DNA from: Legionellales bacterium
GTDB lineage: Bacteria > Pseudomonadota > Gammaproteobacteria > DSM-16500
Assembly (NCBI GenBank): GCA_947478495.1
Contig: CANJVW010000010.1
Coordinates: 1-48,722, forward strand
Direction of reading: 5' to 3'
Length of the DNA: 48,722 bases
This document shows, piece by piece, positions 1 to 10,123 of this stretch. The notes below the pieces were generated by a model. That model worked only from the letters and a program-made list of their open reading frames with translations, was not told the origin of the DNA and made no database searches. Every line of letters begins with the position of its first letter. The first letter of the stretch is position 1. The position numbers and the translations under genes were made by a program.

Positions 1-94
1 AGCATCTTGCCCACGCTCCTCCTCCCTATCATCTTCATCAGATAAAGATCGAGCATCTTGCCCACGCTCCTCCTCCCTATCATCTTCATCAGAT
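1..94. repeat. 51-bp tandem repeat (in-frame 17-residue unit)
   Basis: Copy one is 1-51. Copy two starts at 52 and is identical for 43 bases, to 94, before diverging. Fifty-one bases equal 17 codons, so the array adds an acidic/basic unit (SLSDEDDREEERGQDAR) to the coiled-coil protein without changing frame. The array continues outside the window, so its copy number is unknown. Confidence 0.9.
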
Positions 95-1187
95 GGTGAA
101 TCGCTTGCGCTCACTCCTTCCAACAATTTTTTATACAATGCAAGTCGCCCTGGAAAATTATCCGTTGGCCAGGCTTCGCTCGGTGGAATAATTTTTTTCA
201 TCAATTCATCAAGATACTTTCTTCCCGCTGCATCAGGATTTCTGATAAATGTCGTAAGTGCGCTCACCGATTCTACGATCGGCGGCGCCTCTTGAATGAG
301 CGCACAGACATTTAATAGAGTAGCTGCTTGATTAAGCATAGAGAGCGCGCCGACAGTCGTCACCACTTTTCCTGTCGATACGCCCTGCGTTGCCAAATAC
401 GTACTCCAACTATCAAAATTACGTTTCGCCATAAAAGAAGCAATAGCTCCCATGCCTGATTCCGCTACCGCGCGCCCACTGCCCGCCAACGCTAACACTG
501 TCGCGACAGAAGAAAATGCAGCATCCGCTGATTTGACAGAGTCAAGTGGTTCAATGGGCGGCGCGATCACATGAGCCAACTGACCGACCATCTTCTTCGC
601 TCTCCCGCCCAATCTATCCGCTAACTGAGTAGCCTGCTCGACATGTGAATCGATATTCTCTGACCCTGCAAAATGAAGGGCTTGTTTTGCCATTTCTCCC
701 GCATGCACTACACCGCTCTTAACATGGTCAATCATCCTATCTGCTACCACTTTCACCTCACCGACCGCTTTCGTAAAATCGTCTTTTCTTGATACGATAT
801 CCTGCGATGAAACGGATGCTCTCTCTAGCGCTGCAACAGGCGCCATAGGCGATCTCACGAGTGCGTCAAATAACGGTTTTCCCGCTTTTTTAGCTACAAA
901 CTGAGCGGTTTGGCTCGCAAAGGCAACAAAACCTTTTTCCTTCTTTTGTGCTGCCTTTTCTTTTTTTACCTTCTTTTGCTGCTTCTTTTCCTCTCTTGCC
1001 TTTATGATATCCTCCTTTGAGAGGAGTCGCGATGCTGTCAGATAACTTGCGCTATCCCTGGCTTTTTTAACAGCAAAGCGCATGCTTTTCGCGCTCTTTT
1101 TCAAGTGGGCTACATGACTATTTGCCTTCAATCCTGACTGCGCAACTCGCGCTACGCTCTGCGCTCCCCGTACCGCTTGACCCCCCC
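1..1187 (-). CDS. Downstream part of the coiled-coil protein gene in a shifted frame, partial at window edge
   Basis: On the minus strand the frame with codons on positions 1-3, 4-6 and so on is free of stops from 1269 down to 1. It has no obvious start of its own and directly continues the preceding gene if one G of the seven at 1187-1181 is skipped. The roughly 395 visible residues are helical and Ala/Lys-rich, with a basic stretch near 960-1010 (KKQQKKVKKEKAAQKKEK) and Ala/Gly/Val-rich segments around 330-500. They end in an acidic repeat unit (SDEDDREEERGQDAR) that runs off the window. The long stop-free span argues that it is, or recently was, translated. It could be a sequencing indel, a phase-variable tract, a programmed frameshift or a fresh pseudogene. 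Confidence 0.6.
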
Positions 1188-3022
1188 ACCTCCTGGAACT
1201 GCTGCCATATTGTTTGCACCTTGGGAAGCTGCGCCCCGATTGCTTCACACTGCTCTCTTGCAGACCGTTCTAAGACGCGCAGGTTCGCAAGTTTCTGCTC
1301 GAAATCAGATTTCTCTGAAATCTTCTCCTCGATGTCAACAGTAGCTTTTTGAAGTGTTTGCATTAACTGTTTAGCATCAGCTAATCTCGAATCATAAGAC
1401 CAACGTTGTATTATCCCAACAAGACTGGTGTCTTCTCCTTTTGTTTTACGCGATATCACATCAGCGCTCTGTCTCTCATATTCTGTGTTTGCAGCCTGAA
1501 GCCTTGCGCTCTGTTCAGGGAGAGAGGCTTCTAATGCGATAATACCTTTTATTTTCGTCTTAAACTCACCCAATTGTTGGTTTATCCGTCCGTGCTCCTG
1601 CTGTTTAATAATCATCTCTTGATGTTTTTGCTCTTTCAATTGTTGTGCAGCTTGTTTTGCTTCAGCATCAATGCGCTTTTTCTCTGCCGCTTTCTGCGCA
1701 TTCTCATCTGCTATTCTTTTTCGCTCTACCTCAAGGTCTGCCTGGCGCCGTTCCTTCGCTTTTAATGCATCTCGCTTTTCTGTGATTTCTTTTATCTTTT
1801 CCTCTGAAAGAAGCAATCGTTCTGCAATCTCGAGAAAAACATTTTTTTCTGATGAAATCGCGCTCTTCTGCCGTACTTTTGCTTCTGCTGCTGGATTTTT
1901 TTCTCTTAATTTTGCTTTTTCTGCTTCTGCTGCTACGCGATCCTCTTCTGCTTTGCGAGCTTCTTCTGCTGCTAATCTTAGCTGCTCTTCTGCTCTTGCC
2001 TTTGCTTCTTGTTCTTCTCTTGCCTTTGCTTCTTGTTCTGCTCTTTCCTTTGCTTCTTGTTCTGCTCTTGCCTTTTCTTCTGCTTCCGCTTTTAGTCTTG
2101 CTTTTTCTGCTTCTGCTGCTTTTTCTTTAATTTCTCTTTCTGCCGCTGCTTTGCGCTGAACTTCTTCTGCTGCTGCTAAGCGCTGAGCTTCTGCTTTGAG
2201 AGCTTCTTCTGCTGCTGCTGATTTATCTACTTCTTCTTGTTCTGCTGCTACGCGATCTTCTTCTGCTTTGCGAGCTTCTTCTGCTAATCTTGCCCGCTCT
2301 TCTTCTGCTGCCGATCGAGCGATCTCTTCTCTGGGCTGAACTTCTTGTTCTTCTTGGGGTCGTGGCGAACCGTCGTGCACCGCTATAGGCGCTTGCTTAG
2401 CTGCTGCTACCGCTTCTTTTAACGGCGCCCAATCAGGCTGTTTTTTATTACGAGCATAGGTAATATATCGAATACCACCACCAACACTCGCAGCAATAAT
2501 GGCTGCGCCAATGCCAAGGCCAACACCTGTCCATGAAAGAGCGGCTGCGACAACAATACCAATAGCAACCCCAACAACAATACCAATAATGCCTTTCAAT
2601 ATAGCCCATCGCTTTGCGCTACGACGAGAAGACTGAACGACAGAATCAATGCCATTGTGATAGTCGGATAGCGCCTCAATATGCTTCTTATTAAAAGGCT
2701 CATACTTCCAGCGAATGAAATGACGCAAACCCACTGCTAAATAATCTAATTCTGCTTTGTCTGTTGTGTGAGATTGAATCCCTTTGGCAGCGTCATGAAA
2801 CGCCTGTACGCTTGGCAAAACGAGATCGTCAGTTTCTTTCTTTTCACCCTTTTTTTCACGCTCCGGATCGTTCAATCTCGTTAGTTGCTTGGCAAGATCA
2901 TCTAGAAGCGCATCCGCTTTCATCTCATCCAATTTCGCAAAAAATTCCGATACAGTCTCATCATGTTCTTGCCTGTCTTCGCCTAATTTCGGTGATGATG
3001 GTCGGGATTGAGATTGAGCCAT
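1118..3022 (-). CDS. Large coiled-coil membrane protein, N-terminal part (frame broken at a G7 run)
   Basis: No family recognised. The 634-residue product has a charged N-terminal region (1-135) and two adjacent hydrophobic, Gly/Ala/Ile/Val-rich segments (about 141-162 and 166-184) that look like a helical hairpin in a membrane. A very long Ala/Glu/Lys/Arg-rich coiled coil follows at about 225-480. I chose the ATG at 3022 over a TTG at 3049 because AAGGA lies 9 bases upstream of the ATG. The coiled coil contains 8-residue repeats (RAEQEAKx type) and a duplicated EEARKAEEDRVAAE block. The frame ends at 1118 after a low-complexity tail. One frame over, the strand is open from 1269 to the window edge, so the real product is probably over 1000 residues. 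Such proteins are often secreted effectors or structural proteins in intracellular Legionellales; that role is inference only. Confidence 0.75.
   Translation of the reverse strand: MAQSQSRPSSPKLGEDRQEHDETVSEFFAKLDEMKADALLDDLAKQLTRLNDPEREKKGEKKETDDLVLPSVQAFHDAAKGIQSHTTDKAELDYLAVGLRHFIRWKYEPFNKKHIEALSDYHNGIDSVVQSSRRSAKRWAILKGIIGIVVGVAIGIVVAAALSWTGVGLGIGAAIIAASVGGGIRYITYARNKKQPDWAPLKEAVAAAKQAPIAVHDGSPRPQEEQEVQPREEIARSAAEEERARLAEEARKAEEDRVAAEQEEVDKSAAAEEALKAEAQRLAAAEEVQRKAAAEREIKEKAAEAEKARLKAEAEEKARAEQEAKERAEQEAKAREEQEAKARAEEQLRLAAEEARKAEEDRVAAEAEKAKLREKNPAAEAKVRQKSAISSEKNVFLEIAERLLLSEEKIKEITEKRDALKAKERRQADLEVERKRIADENAQKAAEKKRIDAEAKQAAQQLKEQKHQEMIIKQQEHGRINQQLGEFKTKIKGIIALEASLPEQSARLQAANTEYERQSADVISRKTKGEDTSLVGIIQRWSYDSRLADAKQLMQTLQKATVDIEEKISEKSDFEQKLANLRVLERSAREQCEAIGAQLPKVQTIWQQFQEVGGSSGTGSAERSASCAVRIEGK
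1989..2084. repeat. 24-bp imperfect tandem repeats inside the coiled coil
   Basis: Three units (1989-2012, 2013-2036, 2037-2060) differ by only a few bases and a fourth degenerate unit follows. Each encodes an 8-residue QEAKxRxE unit on the minus strand. An 8-residue period does not match the 7-residue heptad, so the repeat probably reflects slippage expansion of low-complexity DNA. The sequence around 1925-1978 is also nearly duplicated around 2240-2290. Confidence 0.8.
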
Positions 3023-3184
3023 AACTATTTTCCTTATTTTAAATATCAATTAATGGCAGTATAGAGGGTTTTTTTGTTATTTGTGCTTAAACTTTAATCT
3101 TTTTTTGTGCCCCGCGCCCTCTCCGGAAATGATAGTCCAACCCATTGATTTCAAGTAGAATGAGCTTATCAGACACTGCTGTGA

Positions 3185-4713
<1,529 letters not shown>

Positions 4714-4716
4714 GTG

Positions 4717-5439
4717 ATGAGATATCTTAAACTCATGTTAGCGGGGCTGCTCTTTTTGTCGCTCGTTGCATGCATGCAATCAGGGCAGCCATTAGAGGGC
4801 GCTAAATCTCTTTTTCAAAAAGGTGACTTTAAAGCCGCTTTCCGGGACATGCTGCCACTCGCTGTGAAAGGTGACCCCGATGCACAGTATGCAGTGGGTT
4901 ATATGTATTACTATGGCATCGGCGCCCCACAAGATAGCGTATCTGGATTATTCTGGATTAATAAAGCAGCGCTTGCTCATAACGGTTCCGCAGCGACGGC
5001 ATTAGCATTGATACAGAAAAATGCTGTTGCTGTTCAACAACCTGATCCAAATCCCGCCGTTTCTCCTGATAATCAAAAGCCTGCCCTCGTCACTCAACAA
5101 AAGACTGAGGATGCTCTTTTCAAGGCCCCTATTGTGAAAAGAGCGCCTCCAGTCCGCACGTATAAGGATAATGCCCAGAAAACATCATCATTTGCCGAAC
5201 CCGTCTCGCATTATACACTGCAATTATTTGGTAGCTATACGCTCGCCGCCGCCCATGAATTGCAGACATCCCTTGCGTCACACGGAAGAACGCACATCAC
5301 GAAAACCGTGCGCGACGGAAAAGATTGGTATATTCTCACCACGGGACAATACAGCACGATCACAGAAGCGAAGACTGCCTTACATCAGTTGCCACCTGCT
5401 TTAGCCAATTTAAAACCCTGGATCAAACAACAGGAATAA
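4717..5439 (+). CDS. Lipoprotein with Sel1-like repeats and C-terminal SPOR domain
   Basis: The 240-residue protein starts with a lipoprotein signal (lipobox LVAC, Cys about residue 19). Residues about 30-90 form one to two Sel1-like helical repeats (GDPDAQYAVGYMYYYGIG, then a second helix pair). After a Pro/Gln/Lys-rich linker, residues about 165-240 form a SPOR domain (YTLQLFGS at its start). SPOR domains bind denuded glycan strands of peptidoglycan, often at the division septum; Sel1 repeats mediate protein contacts. It is therefore probably an envelope lipoprotein touching the cell wall. The ATG at 4717 and the overlapping GTG at 4714 are both possible behind AAGGAG near 4701. It lies directly between the GspC-like gene and pgi. 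Confidence 0.8.
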   Translation: MRYLKLMLAGLLFLSLVACMQSGQPLEGAKSLFQKGDFKAAFRDMLPLAVKGDPDAQYAVGYMYYYGIGAPQDSVSGLFWINKAALAHNGSAATALALIQKNAVAVQQPDPNPAVSPDNQKPALVTQQKTEDALFKAPIVKRAPPVRTYKDNAQKTSSFAEPVSHYTLQLFGSYTLAAAHELQTSLASHGRTHITKTVRDGKDWYILTTGQYSTITEAKTALHQLPPALANLKPWIKQQE

Positions 5440-5442
5440 ATC

Positions 5443-7062
5443 ATGACACGGACTACGCCACGCGAACGCGCCTGGGATGCGCTGACCGCGCATCAAAAAA
5501 TAATTAGCACTGAACACATGCAACAATGGTTCAAGCAAGACCCTGCGCGTTTTTCTCATTTTTCACTGAATAACAGCGATATATTATTGGATTACTCAAA
5601 AAATAGAGTGGCCCAAGAAACCATGCGCTTACTGTTTCGCTTAGCAAACACCTGCTCTCTTCCTGAAAAAATCAATGATCTATTCAAAGGGGTGCGCCTC
5701 AATCAATCCGAAAGACGCGCAGCACTTCATACTGCGCTACGCGCGCCCAAAGGGCATTCACTTACGGTCAATGATCAAGACATCATGCATCACATTCACG
5801 CGACGCTCGATGCCATGCGGGTAATCACCGAGAAAATTAGAAGTAAAGCATGGCGCGGTGTCACAGGAAAATCGATCACAGATATTGTGAATATTGGCAT
5901 CGGGGGATCGCATCTCGGCTCGCTCGCCGCGATCTCTGCTTTATCAGATTACACAACAGATGATCTGCAATGCCATTTCATCTCAAATGTTGACAGTGCG
6001 CATATCCATGCGGTATTAAAAAAAATAAATCCAGAGACCACGCTCTTTATTATCTCCTCTAAATCTTTTACCACGCTGGAAACCATGACGAATGCCAAAA
6101 CGGTGTTGTCTTGGTTGCGAAATACATTAGGAATAAATGATATTAGCGCGCATGTGATCGCAGTCACAGCGTGCCCCGACAAAGCCATTGCGTTAGGTAT
6201 TCCAGAAACGCATATACTGACTTTGTGGGACTGGGTGGGCGGACGCTTTTCTGTGTGGTCTGCCATTGGATTACCGCTTGCGCTCCTTATCGGTATGGAC
6301 TGTTTTTTAGAGTTTTTAAATGGCGCGCACGAAATGGATAACCATTTTAAATCCGCCCCTTTCGAAAACAATATGCCAGTCATTATGGGATTGCTCGGAA
6401 TATGGTATATTAATTTTTTTAACGCAACGCATCACGCCATTATTCCTTACTCGCACCATTTGCATTATTTTCGCATGTACATTCAGCAGCTCGATATGGA
6501 AAGCAGCGGGAAAAGTTATTCGCAATCCGGGGAAGAAATTGATTTTTTAACAGGCCCCGTGATTATCGGCGCACAAGGTTGTCATGGGCAGCATGCTTTT
6601 CACCAATTATTTCATCAAGGCCGTCACCTCATTCCCGTTGATTTTATTTTAGTAGCGAAAGAACGTCACCCGCTCGATGGACATCAATCCGTTTTGGTGA
6701 GCAGCGGTCTCAGTCAAGCAGCGGCATTGATGCAGGGGCAATCCTTAGATACTCATGCTGACAATCAAGCGATTGCTAAACAAAAAATTGTCCCGGGCAA
6801 TCGCCCGAGCAACACGCTTTTCTTGGAATCCATTTCGCCTCAACAGATTGGTGCATTGTTCGCGCTCTATGAGCATAAGACATTTGTGCAGGGCGTCATA
6901 TGGGACATCAATTCCTTTGATCAGTGGGGCGTTGAATTAGGCAAAAAATTGCTACCCTCTATTTTTAACCAATTGCAATCTGATGCCCCGTCAGATAGTG
7001 CAGCGCTAGATGGTTCGACCGCTGCGTTAGTACAGTATTACAAAGATAAGCAGAAAATATGA
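5443..7062 (+). CDS. pgi: Glucose-6-phosphate isomerase
   Basis: Pgi interconverts glucose 6-phosphate and fructose 6-phosphate in glycolysis and gluconeogenesis, in the cytosol. The 539-residue product is of usual bacterial length. Both family signatures are present: DWVGGRFSVWSAIG near residue 263 and GVIWDINSFDQWGVELGK near 485, the latter with the active-site Lys. The catalytic segment MESSGKSYS lies near 350. The ATG at 5443 follows an AGGA element and starts three bases after the preceding stop. The stop codon overlaps the start of the lptM-like gene (ATGA), showing a compact operon. Confidence 0.98.
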   Translation: MTRTTPRERAWDALTAHQKIISTEHMQQWFKQDPARFSHFSLNNSDILLDYSKNRVAQETMRLLFRLANTCSLPEKINDLFKGVRLNQSERRAALHTALRAPKGHSLTVNDQDIMHHIHATLDAMRVITEKIRSKAWRGVTGKSITDIVNIGIGGSHLGSLAAISALSDYTTDDLQCHFISNVDSAHIHAVLKKINPETTLFIISSKSFTTLETMTNAKTVLSWLRNTLGINDISAHVIAVTACPDKAIALGIPETHILTLWDWVGGRFSVWSAIGLPLALLIGMDCFLEFLNGAHEMDNHFKSAPFENNMPVIMGLLGIWYINFFNATHHAIIPYSHHLHYFRMYIQQLDMESSGKSYSQSGEEIDFLTGPVIIGAQGCHGQHAFHQLFHQGRHLIPVDFILVAKERHPLDGHQSVLVSSGLSQAAALMQGQSLDTHADNQAIAKQKIVPGNRPSNTLFLESISPQQIGALFALYEHKTFVQGVIWDINSFDQWGVELGKKLLPSIFNQLQSDAPSDSAALDGSTAALVQYYKDKQKI

Positions 7063-7172
7063 CTAGACCTATTACATATGCGCTACTGTGCCTTCTGCTC
7101 GCCAGCTGCGGACAATCCGGTCCTTTGTATTTACCGCAACAACCTGCTCAACAGACGGCTCAGGCGACCTAA
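7059..7172 (+). CDS. lptM: LptM (YifL)-like small lipoprotein
   Basis: A 37-residue open frame starts at an ATG overlapping the pgi stop (ATGA). It ends in TAA, whose last base is the first base of the dapF start. It has a classic lipoprotein signal: basic N-end, hydrophobic LLCLLLAS, Cys at 17. The mature start CGQSGPLYLP matches the CGxxGPLYxP pattern of YifL/LptM, followed by a Pro/Gln tail. In enterobacteria yifL lies immediately upstream of dapF, exactly as here. LptM stabilises assembly of the LPS translocon LptD-LptE in the outer membrane; that role is transferred from the family. Confidence 0.85.
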   Translation: MTRPITYALLCLLLASCGQSGPLYLPQQPAQQTAQAT

Positions 7173-7930
7173 TGCACTCTTTTTCTAAAATGCACGCACT
7201 GGGAAATGATTTTATTGTCATTGATGCGACAAAGACACCTTGTCGCATGGATGCACTCTTTATCCAAAAACTGAGTGATCGTCATACAGGCATTGGATTC
7301 GATCAATTGCTTATTCTTGAACCGTCTCCGCAGGCGGATTTTTTTATGAGGATTTTTAACAGTGACGGCACCGAGGCCAAGCAATGCGGCAATGGTCTGC
7401 GCTGTGTCGCGCACTTCATTGCAGAGCGCAGTCTATCCTTCAAAAAAAATATATCCATTGAAACACTGTCAGGCGTCGCGAACATACAAATAGAAAAAGA
7501 CACTATTCGAGTCAACATGGGGGTCCCGCAGTTGAATCCGATCAACATGCCCGATATCACTGCGATCTCCATGGGAAACCTACATGCCATTATGATTGTT
7601 GCGTCGCTCGAAGACTGTCCTGTTTTAGAAATCGCCAACCAATTGTCGCATCACCCCACCTTCCCCGATGGCGTTAATGTGGGCTTTATGGAAATTATTG
7701 ACACACGCCGCATCCATCTTTGCACCATTGAGCGCGGCGCAGGTAGAACGCTTAGTTGCGGGAGTAATGCATGTGCCGCTGTTGTAGCGGGCATCAAGCA
7801 AGGTCACCTAGATCATTCGGTCATCATTGAACTACAATATGGCAATTTATATGTCGAATGGTCGGGCCTCACTGATTCGCCTGTCTTTTTATCTGGCCCC
7901 GCTGTTTTTGTTTTTAATGGAAGCATATAA
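7172..7930 (+). CDS. dapF: Diaminopimelate epimerase
   Basis: DapF interconverts LL- and meso-diaminopimelate for lysine and peptidoglycan synthesis. The start at 7172 (MHSFSKMHALGNDF) is chosen because it gives the standard N-terminus. A longer in-frame reading from 7088 would run through the lptM-like gene. The two catalytic cysteines are visible: Cys72 in NSDGTEAKQCGNG and Cys196 in ERGAGRTLSCGSNAC. The 252 residues are somewhat short for the family (about 275) but both half-domains are present. It overlaps lptM by one base and is probably translationally coupled. Confidence 0.97.
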   Translation: MHSFSKMHALGNDFIVIDATKTPCRMDALFIQKLSDRHTGIGFDQLLILEPSPQADFFMRIFNSDGTEAKQCGNGLRCVAHFIAERSLSFKKNISIETLSGVANIQIEKDTIRVNMGVPQLNPINMPDITAISMGNLHAIMIVASLEDCPVLEIANQLSHHPTFPDGVNVGFMEIIDTRRIHLCTIERGAGRTLSCGSNACAAVVAGIKQGHLDHSVIIELQYGNLYVEWSGLTDSPVFLSGPAVFVFNGSI

Positions 7931-7950
7931 AAATGGTCAAGATCGATGCG

Positions 7951-7980
7951 TTGACTTGCTAGAAATAAGTTTGCTATGCT
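7951..7980 (+). promoter_or_regulatory. Predicted sigma-70 promoter of the TpsB gene
   Basis: A -35 box TTGACT (7951-7956) and a -10 box TATGCT (7975-7980) are 18 bases apart, with an extended TGC just before the -10. A start about 7 bases after the -10 would leave almost no leader for the ATG at 7995 but a normal one for the ATG at 8013. Confidence 0.6.
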
Positions 7981-8012
7981 GAGCCAACCGATAAATGAAA
8001 TGGATATCAACT

Positions 8013-9734
8013 ATGAAGAAAAGCCGGCTGTATTGGCGCACCGCTTTTTTATTTTGCATGCTGAATACAGCCACACTCGCCGCAACACCTACCATTCCCG
8101 GTAGCGTTAATCCTGGCTTGGTCGGTAAAAATTATTTGCCCGTTGCGCCCACCACTCCTGCGCCGCCTGCAGCATCCGCTATCACAGCGCCAAAAGCCCC
8201 GAGCCCCTCTGTTGAGCCTGCGCCAGGCGAAGTTGTTTTTACCCTCAATAATATTGTGCTCAGCGGCAATCACATCTACACAACAGGACAGCTTGCGCCA
8301 CTCTACCAGAAAGAGCTGCGCACCATTATATCGCTACCTGAGCTTAAAAATATTGTACAAGATATCACGAATTTTTACCGCAATCACGGCTACATCTTAT
8401 CGCGTGCGGTATTAGCGCCACAAATTGTGAAGGGCGGCGTTATCCACATACAAATTATTGAAGGGTATATCGATCACATCAAAGTAACGGGTGATGTAAA
8501 AAATACAGGCTCACTGTTGCTTGCTTATACGCAACCTCTCCTGAATGTGCGCCCAACCACGATGGCTCAATTGGAAAAATATTTAAGAATAGCGAATGAG
8601 ATTCCAGGCGTTCAAGTGAAAGCTGTTTTAGAACCCTCAACAACCCACCTCGGCGCATCTACGCTCAATTTAGTCGCAACCCTGAAACGAGTGGATGCGT
8701 CACTTACCTATGATAATCACGGAACCGTTTATTTGGGGCCGCAACAGCTGACAGGAACGATCGCTATCAACTCCTTAATCCGCCCCGGTGACACCACGCA
8801 ATTAACCTATCTCAATACAACGAATAACAAAGCCCTGCATTATATCGATGTCAGTCATCAAACACCCATTGGCAGCCACGGACTGACACTGACTGTCGGT
8901 GGCAATCGATCAGAAACTGCGCCTGGATTAAATTTACAAACATTAGATACGCGCGGCACAGCAGATACCTACTACACATCATTGCAATATCCACTCATTC
9001 GCTCGCGCGAACAAGATCTTACGTTAGATACGGGCTTTAGCTACGTCGATAGCAAAACAACGCTTTTTGGTAATACAACCACACTCTATAACGATGAAAT
9101 TCGTCCGATTAAAATAGGCGGCACGTATCGACTGTCGGATTCTTTTAATGGAACCAGCGTATCAGCGGCGCACATCGAAAGAGGTCTCGGCATCATGGGA
9201 GCCGACACAGATTCCAGTTCACCCACTGCTTCTCGATTTGGCGCAACTGGCGTGTTTACCAAATTGACCGCCCAGATTAGCCACCTACAACCGATATCCA
9301 ATCGATTTTCTTTGCTCGCAACCACAACGGGGCAGTATACGCTAAATCCTTTGCTCTCATCTGAGCAATTTGGTTTCGGTGGCAGCCAAATCGGTCGAGG
9401 CTACGACCCCTCAGAACTCTTAGGCGATCAAGGTTTAGCGGGTTCTCTCGAACTCCGAGCGGATCTCTACCCAGAATTTCTTAAATTGCAAAATATACAA
9501 CTCTACTCTTTCTATGATATTGGAAAGATATGGAATAAAAATAGCAGCGTCTCCGATACCCCTGCGAACCAAAGCGCTGCATCCGCTGGTCTCGGCTTGC
9601 GATTCGCTTTCAACCGCTTTTTATCGGGCGACTTGATGTATGCGCAACCCCTTACAAAAGATATTACGTCTGAAGCCTTGCTTAATCGCGGGCGCAATCC
9701 GAAGGTGTTCTTTAGTTTAACGTCGTCAGTATAA
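8013..9734 (+). CDS. Two-partner secretion outer-membrane transporter (TpsB, FhaC/ShlB type)
   Basis: TpsB proteins are Omp85-superfamily beta-barrels that export one large TpsA exoprotein. The 573-residue product has a signal peptide (about 1-24), then a Pro/Ala-rich linker. POTRA domains follow (about 65-220, including FTLNNIVLSGNHIYT and SRAVLAPQIVKGGVIHIQIIEG). The C-terminal barrel carries the GRGYDPSELLGDQG motif (the VRGY-like loop 6 element) and ends in an aromatic/hydrophobic strand. I prefer the ATG at 8013 over 7995 because of the promoter position and the compact signal peptide. No TpsA gene with a TPS domain lies in the window, so the substrate is unknown. Confidence 0.88.
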   Translation: MKKSRLYWRTAFLFCMLNTATLAATPTIPGSVNPGLVGKNYLPVAPTTPAPPAASAITAPKAPSPSVEPAPGEVVFTLNNIVLSGNHIYTTGQLAPLYQKELRTIISLPELKNIVQDITNFYRNHGYILSRAVLAPQIVKGGVIHIQIIEGYIDHIKVTGDVKNTGSLLLAYTQPLLNVRPTTMAQLEKYLRIANEIPGVQVKAVLEPSTTHLGASTLNLVATLKRVDASLTYDNHGTVYLGPQQLTGTIAINSLIRPGDTTQLTYLNTTNNKALHYIDVSHQTPIGSHGLTLTVGGNRSETAPGLNLQTLDTRGTADTYYTSLQYPLIRSREQDLTLDTGFSYVDSKTTLFGNTTTLYNDEIRPIKIGGTYRLSDSFNGTSVSAAHIERGLGIMGADTDSSSPTASRFGATGVFTKLTAQISHLQPISNRFSLLATTTGQYTLNPLLSSEQFGFGGSQIGRGYDPSELLGDQGLAGSLELRADLYPEFLKLQNIQLYSFYDIGKIWNKNSSVSDTPANQSAASAGLGLRFAFNRFLSGDLMYAQPLTKDITSEALLNRGRNPKVFFSLTSSV

Positions 9735-9835
9735 TGTGTAGGTATTGTAGGCGCGTGGCGCGCGCCCTGTTTGTGCGCCCACCCAATCAAATACATTTTT
9801 CTTCTCTTTTCTTTTAAAAGAAATGTGTTGAAAGA
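9735..9835. other. Short convergent intergenic region
   Basis: It lies between the TpsB gene and the convergent toxin gene. A GC-rich hairpin (GGCGCG, loop, CGCGCC) around 9750-9766 could help termination but has no U-run on the plus strand. Nothing else was recognised. Confidence 0.4.
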
Positions 9836-10123
9836 TTATTTTCTGCTTTCGGCGGATGCATAGACTTGATTTTTATTTCTTTTACCGACAGCGATCACGA
9901 GAAGTGTTATTTTTTTATCGTCCATCTGATAAACCAATCGATAACCCACTTGATGTAATTTGATTTTGTAGCAATTGTTAAGTGGCCCACTCAATTTGGC
10001 CGACGCAACATGTGGATTCTCTAAGCGTCTTTGGAGTATTTTTTTAAACTGTCCTTGCAGTTCTTTTGAAAGATGTTTCCATTCCTTTAGCGCAAGAGGA
10101 TGAAACTGCAGATCATAGATCAT
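9836..10123 (-). CDS. RelE-family type II toxin (mRNA interferase)
   Basis: RelE toxins cut mRNA in the ribosomal A site. The 95-residue protein closely follows the RelE pattern, with ALKEWKHLSKEL near the N-terminus and the catalytic/RNA-contact residues in place: Lys53 and Lys55 in CYKIKL, Arg62 in GYRLVYQ, Arg82 and Tyr88 in GKRNKNQVY. It therefore looks active. The ATG at 10123 is preferred to a TTG three bases earlier. The gene overlaps the antitoxin stop by 11 bases, the usual antitoxin-first coupling. The pairing with a Phd/YefM-type antitoxin resembles StbDE/RelBE-type modules. Confidence 0.9.
   Translation of the reverse strand: MIYDLQFHPLALKEWKHLSKELQGQFKKILQRRLENPHVASAKLSGPLNNCYKIKLHQVGYRLVYQMDDKKITLLVIAVGKRNKNQVYASAESRK

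Noticed and set aside
1-94. Possible CRISPR array
   Set aside because: The units are directly adjacent without spacers and are in-frame coding repeats.
1671-2159. Open frames antisense to the coiled-coil gene (Phe/Ser- and Leu-rich)
   Set aside because: They are the complement of the E/A/K repeat codons, with extreme composition and no ribosome-binding site.
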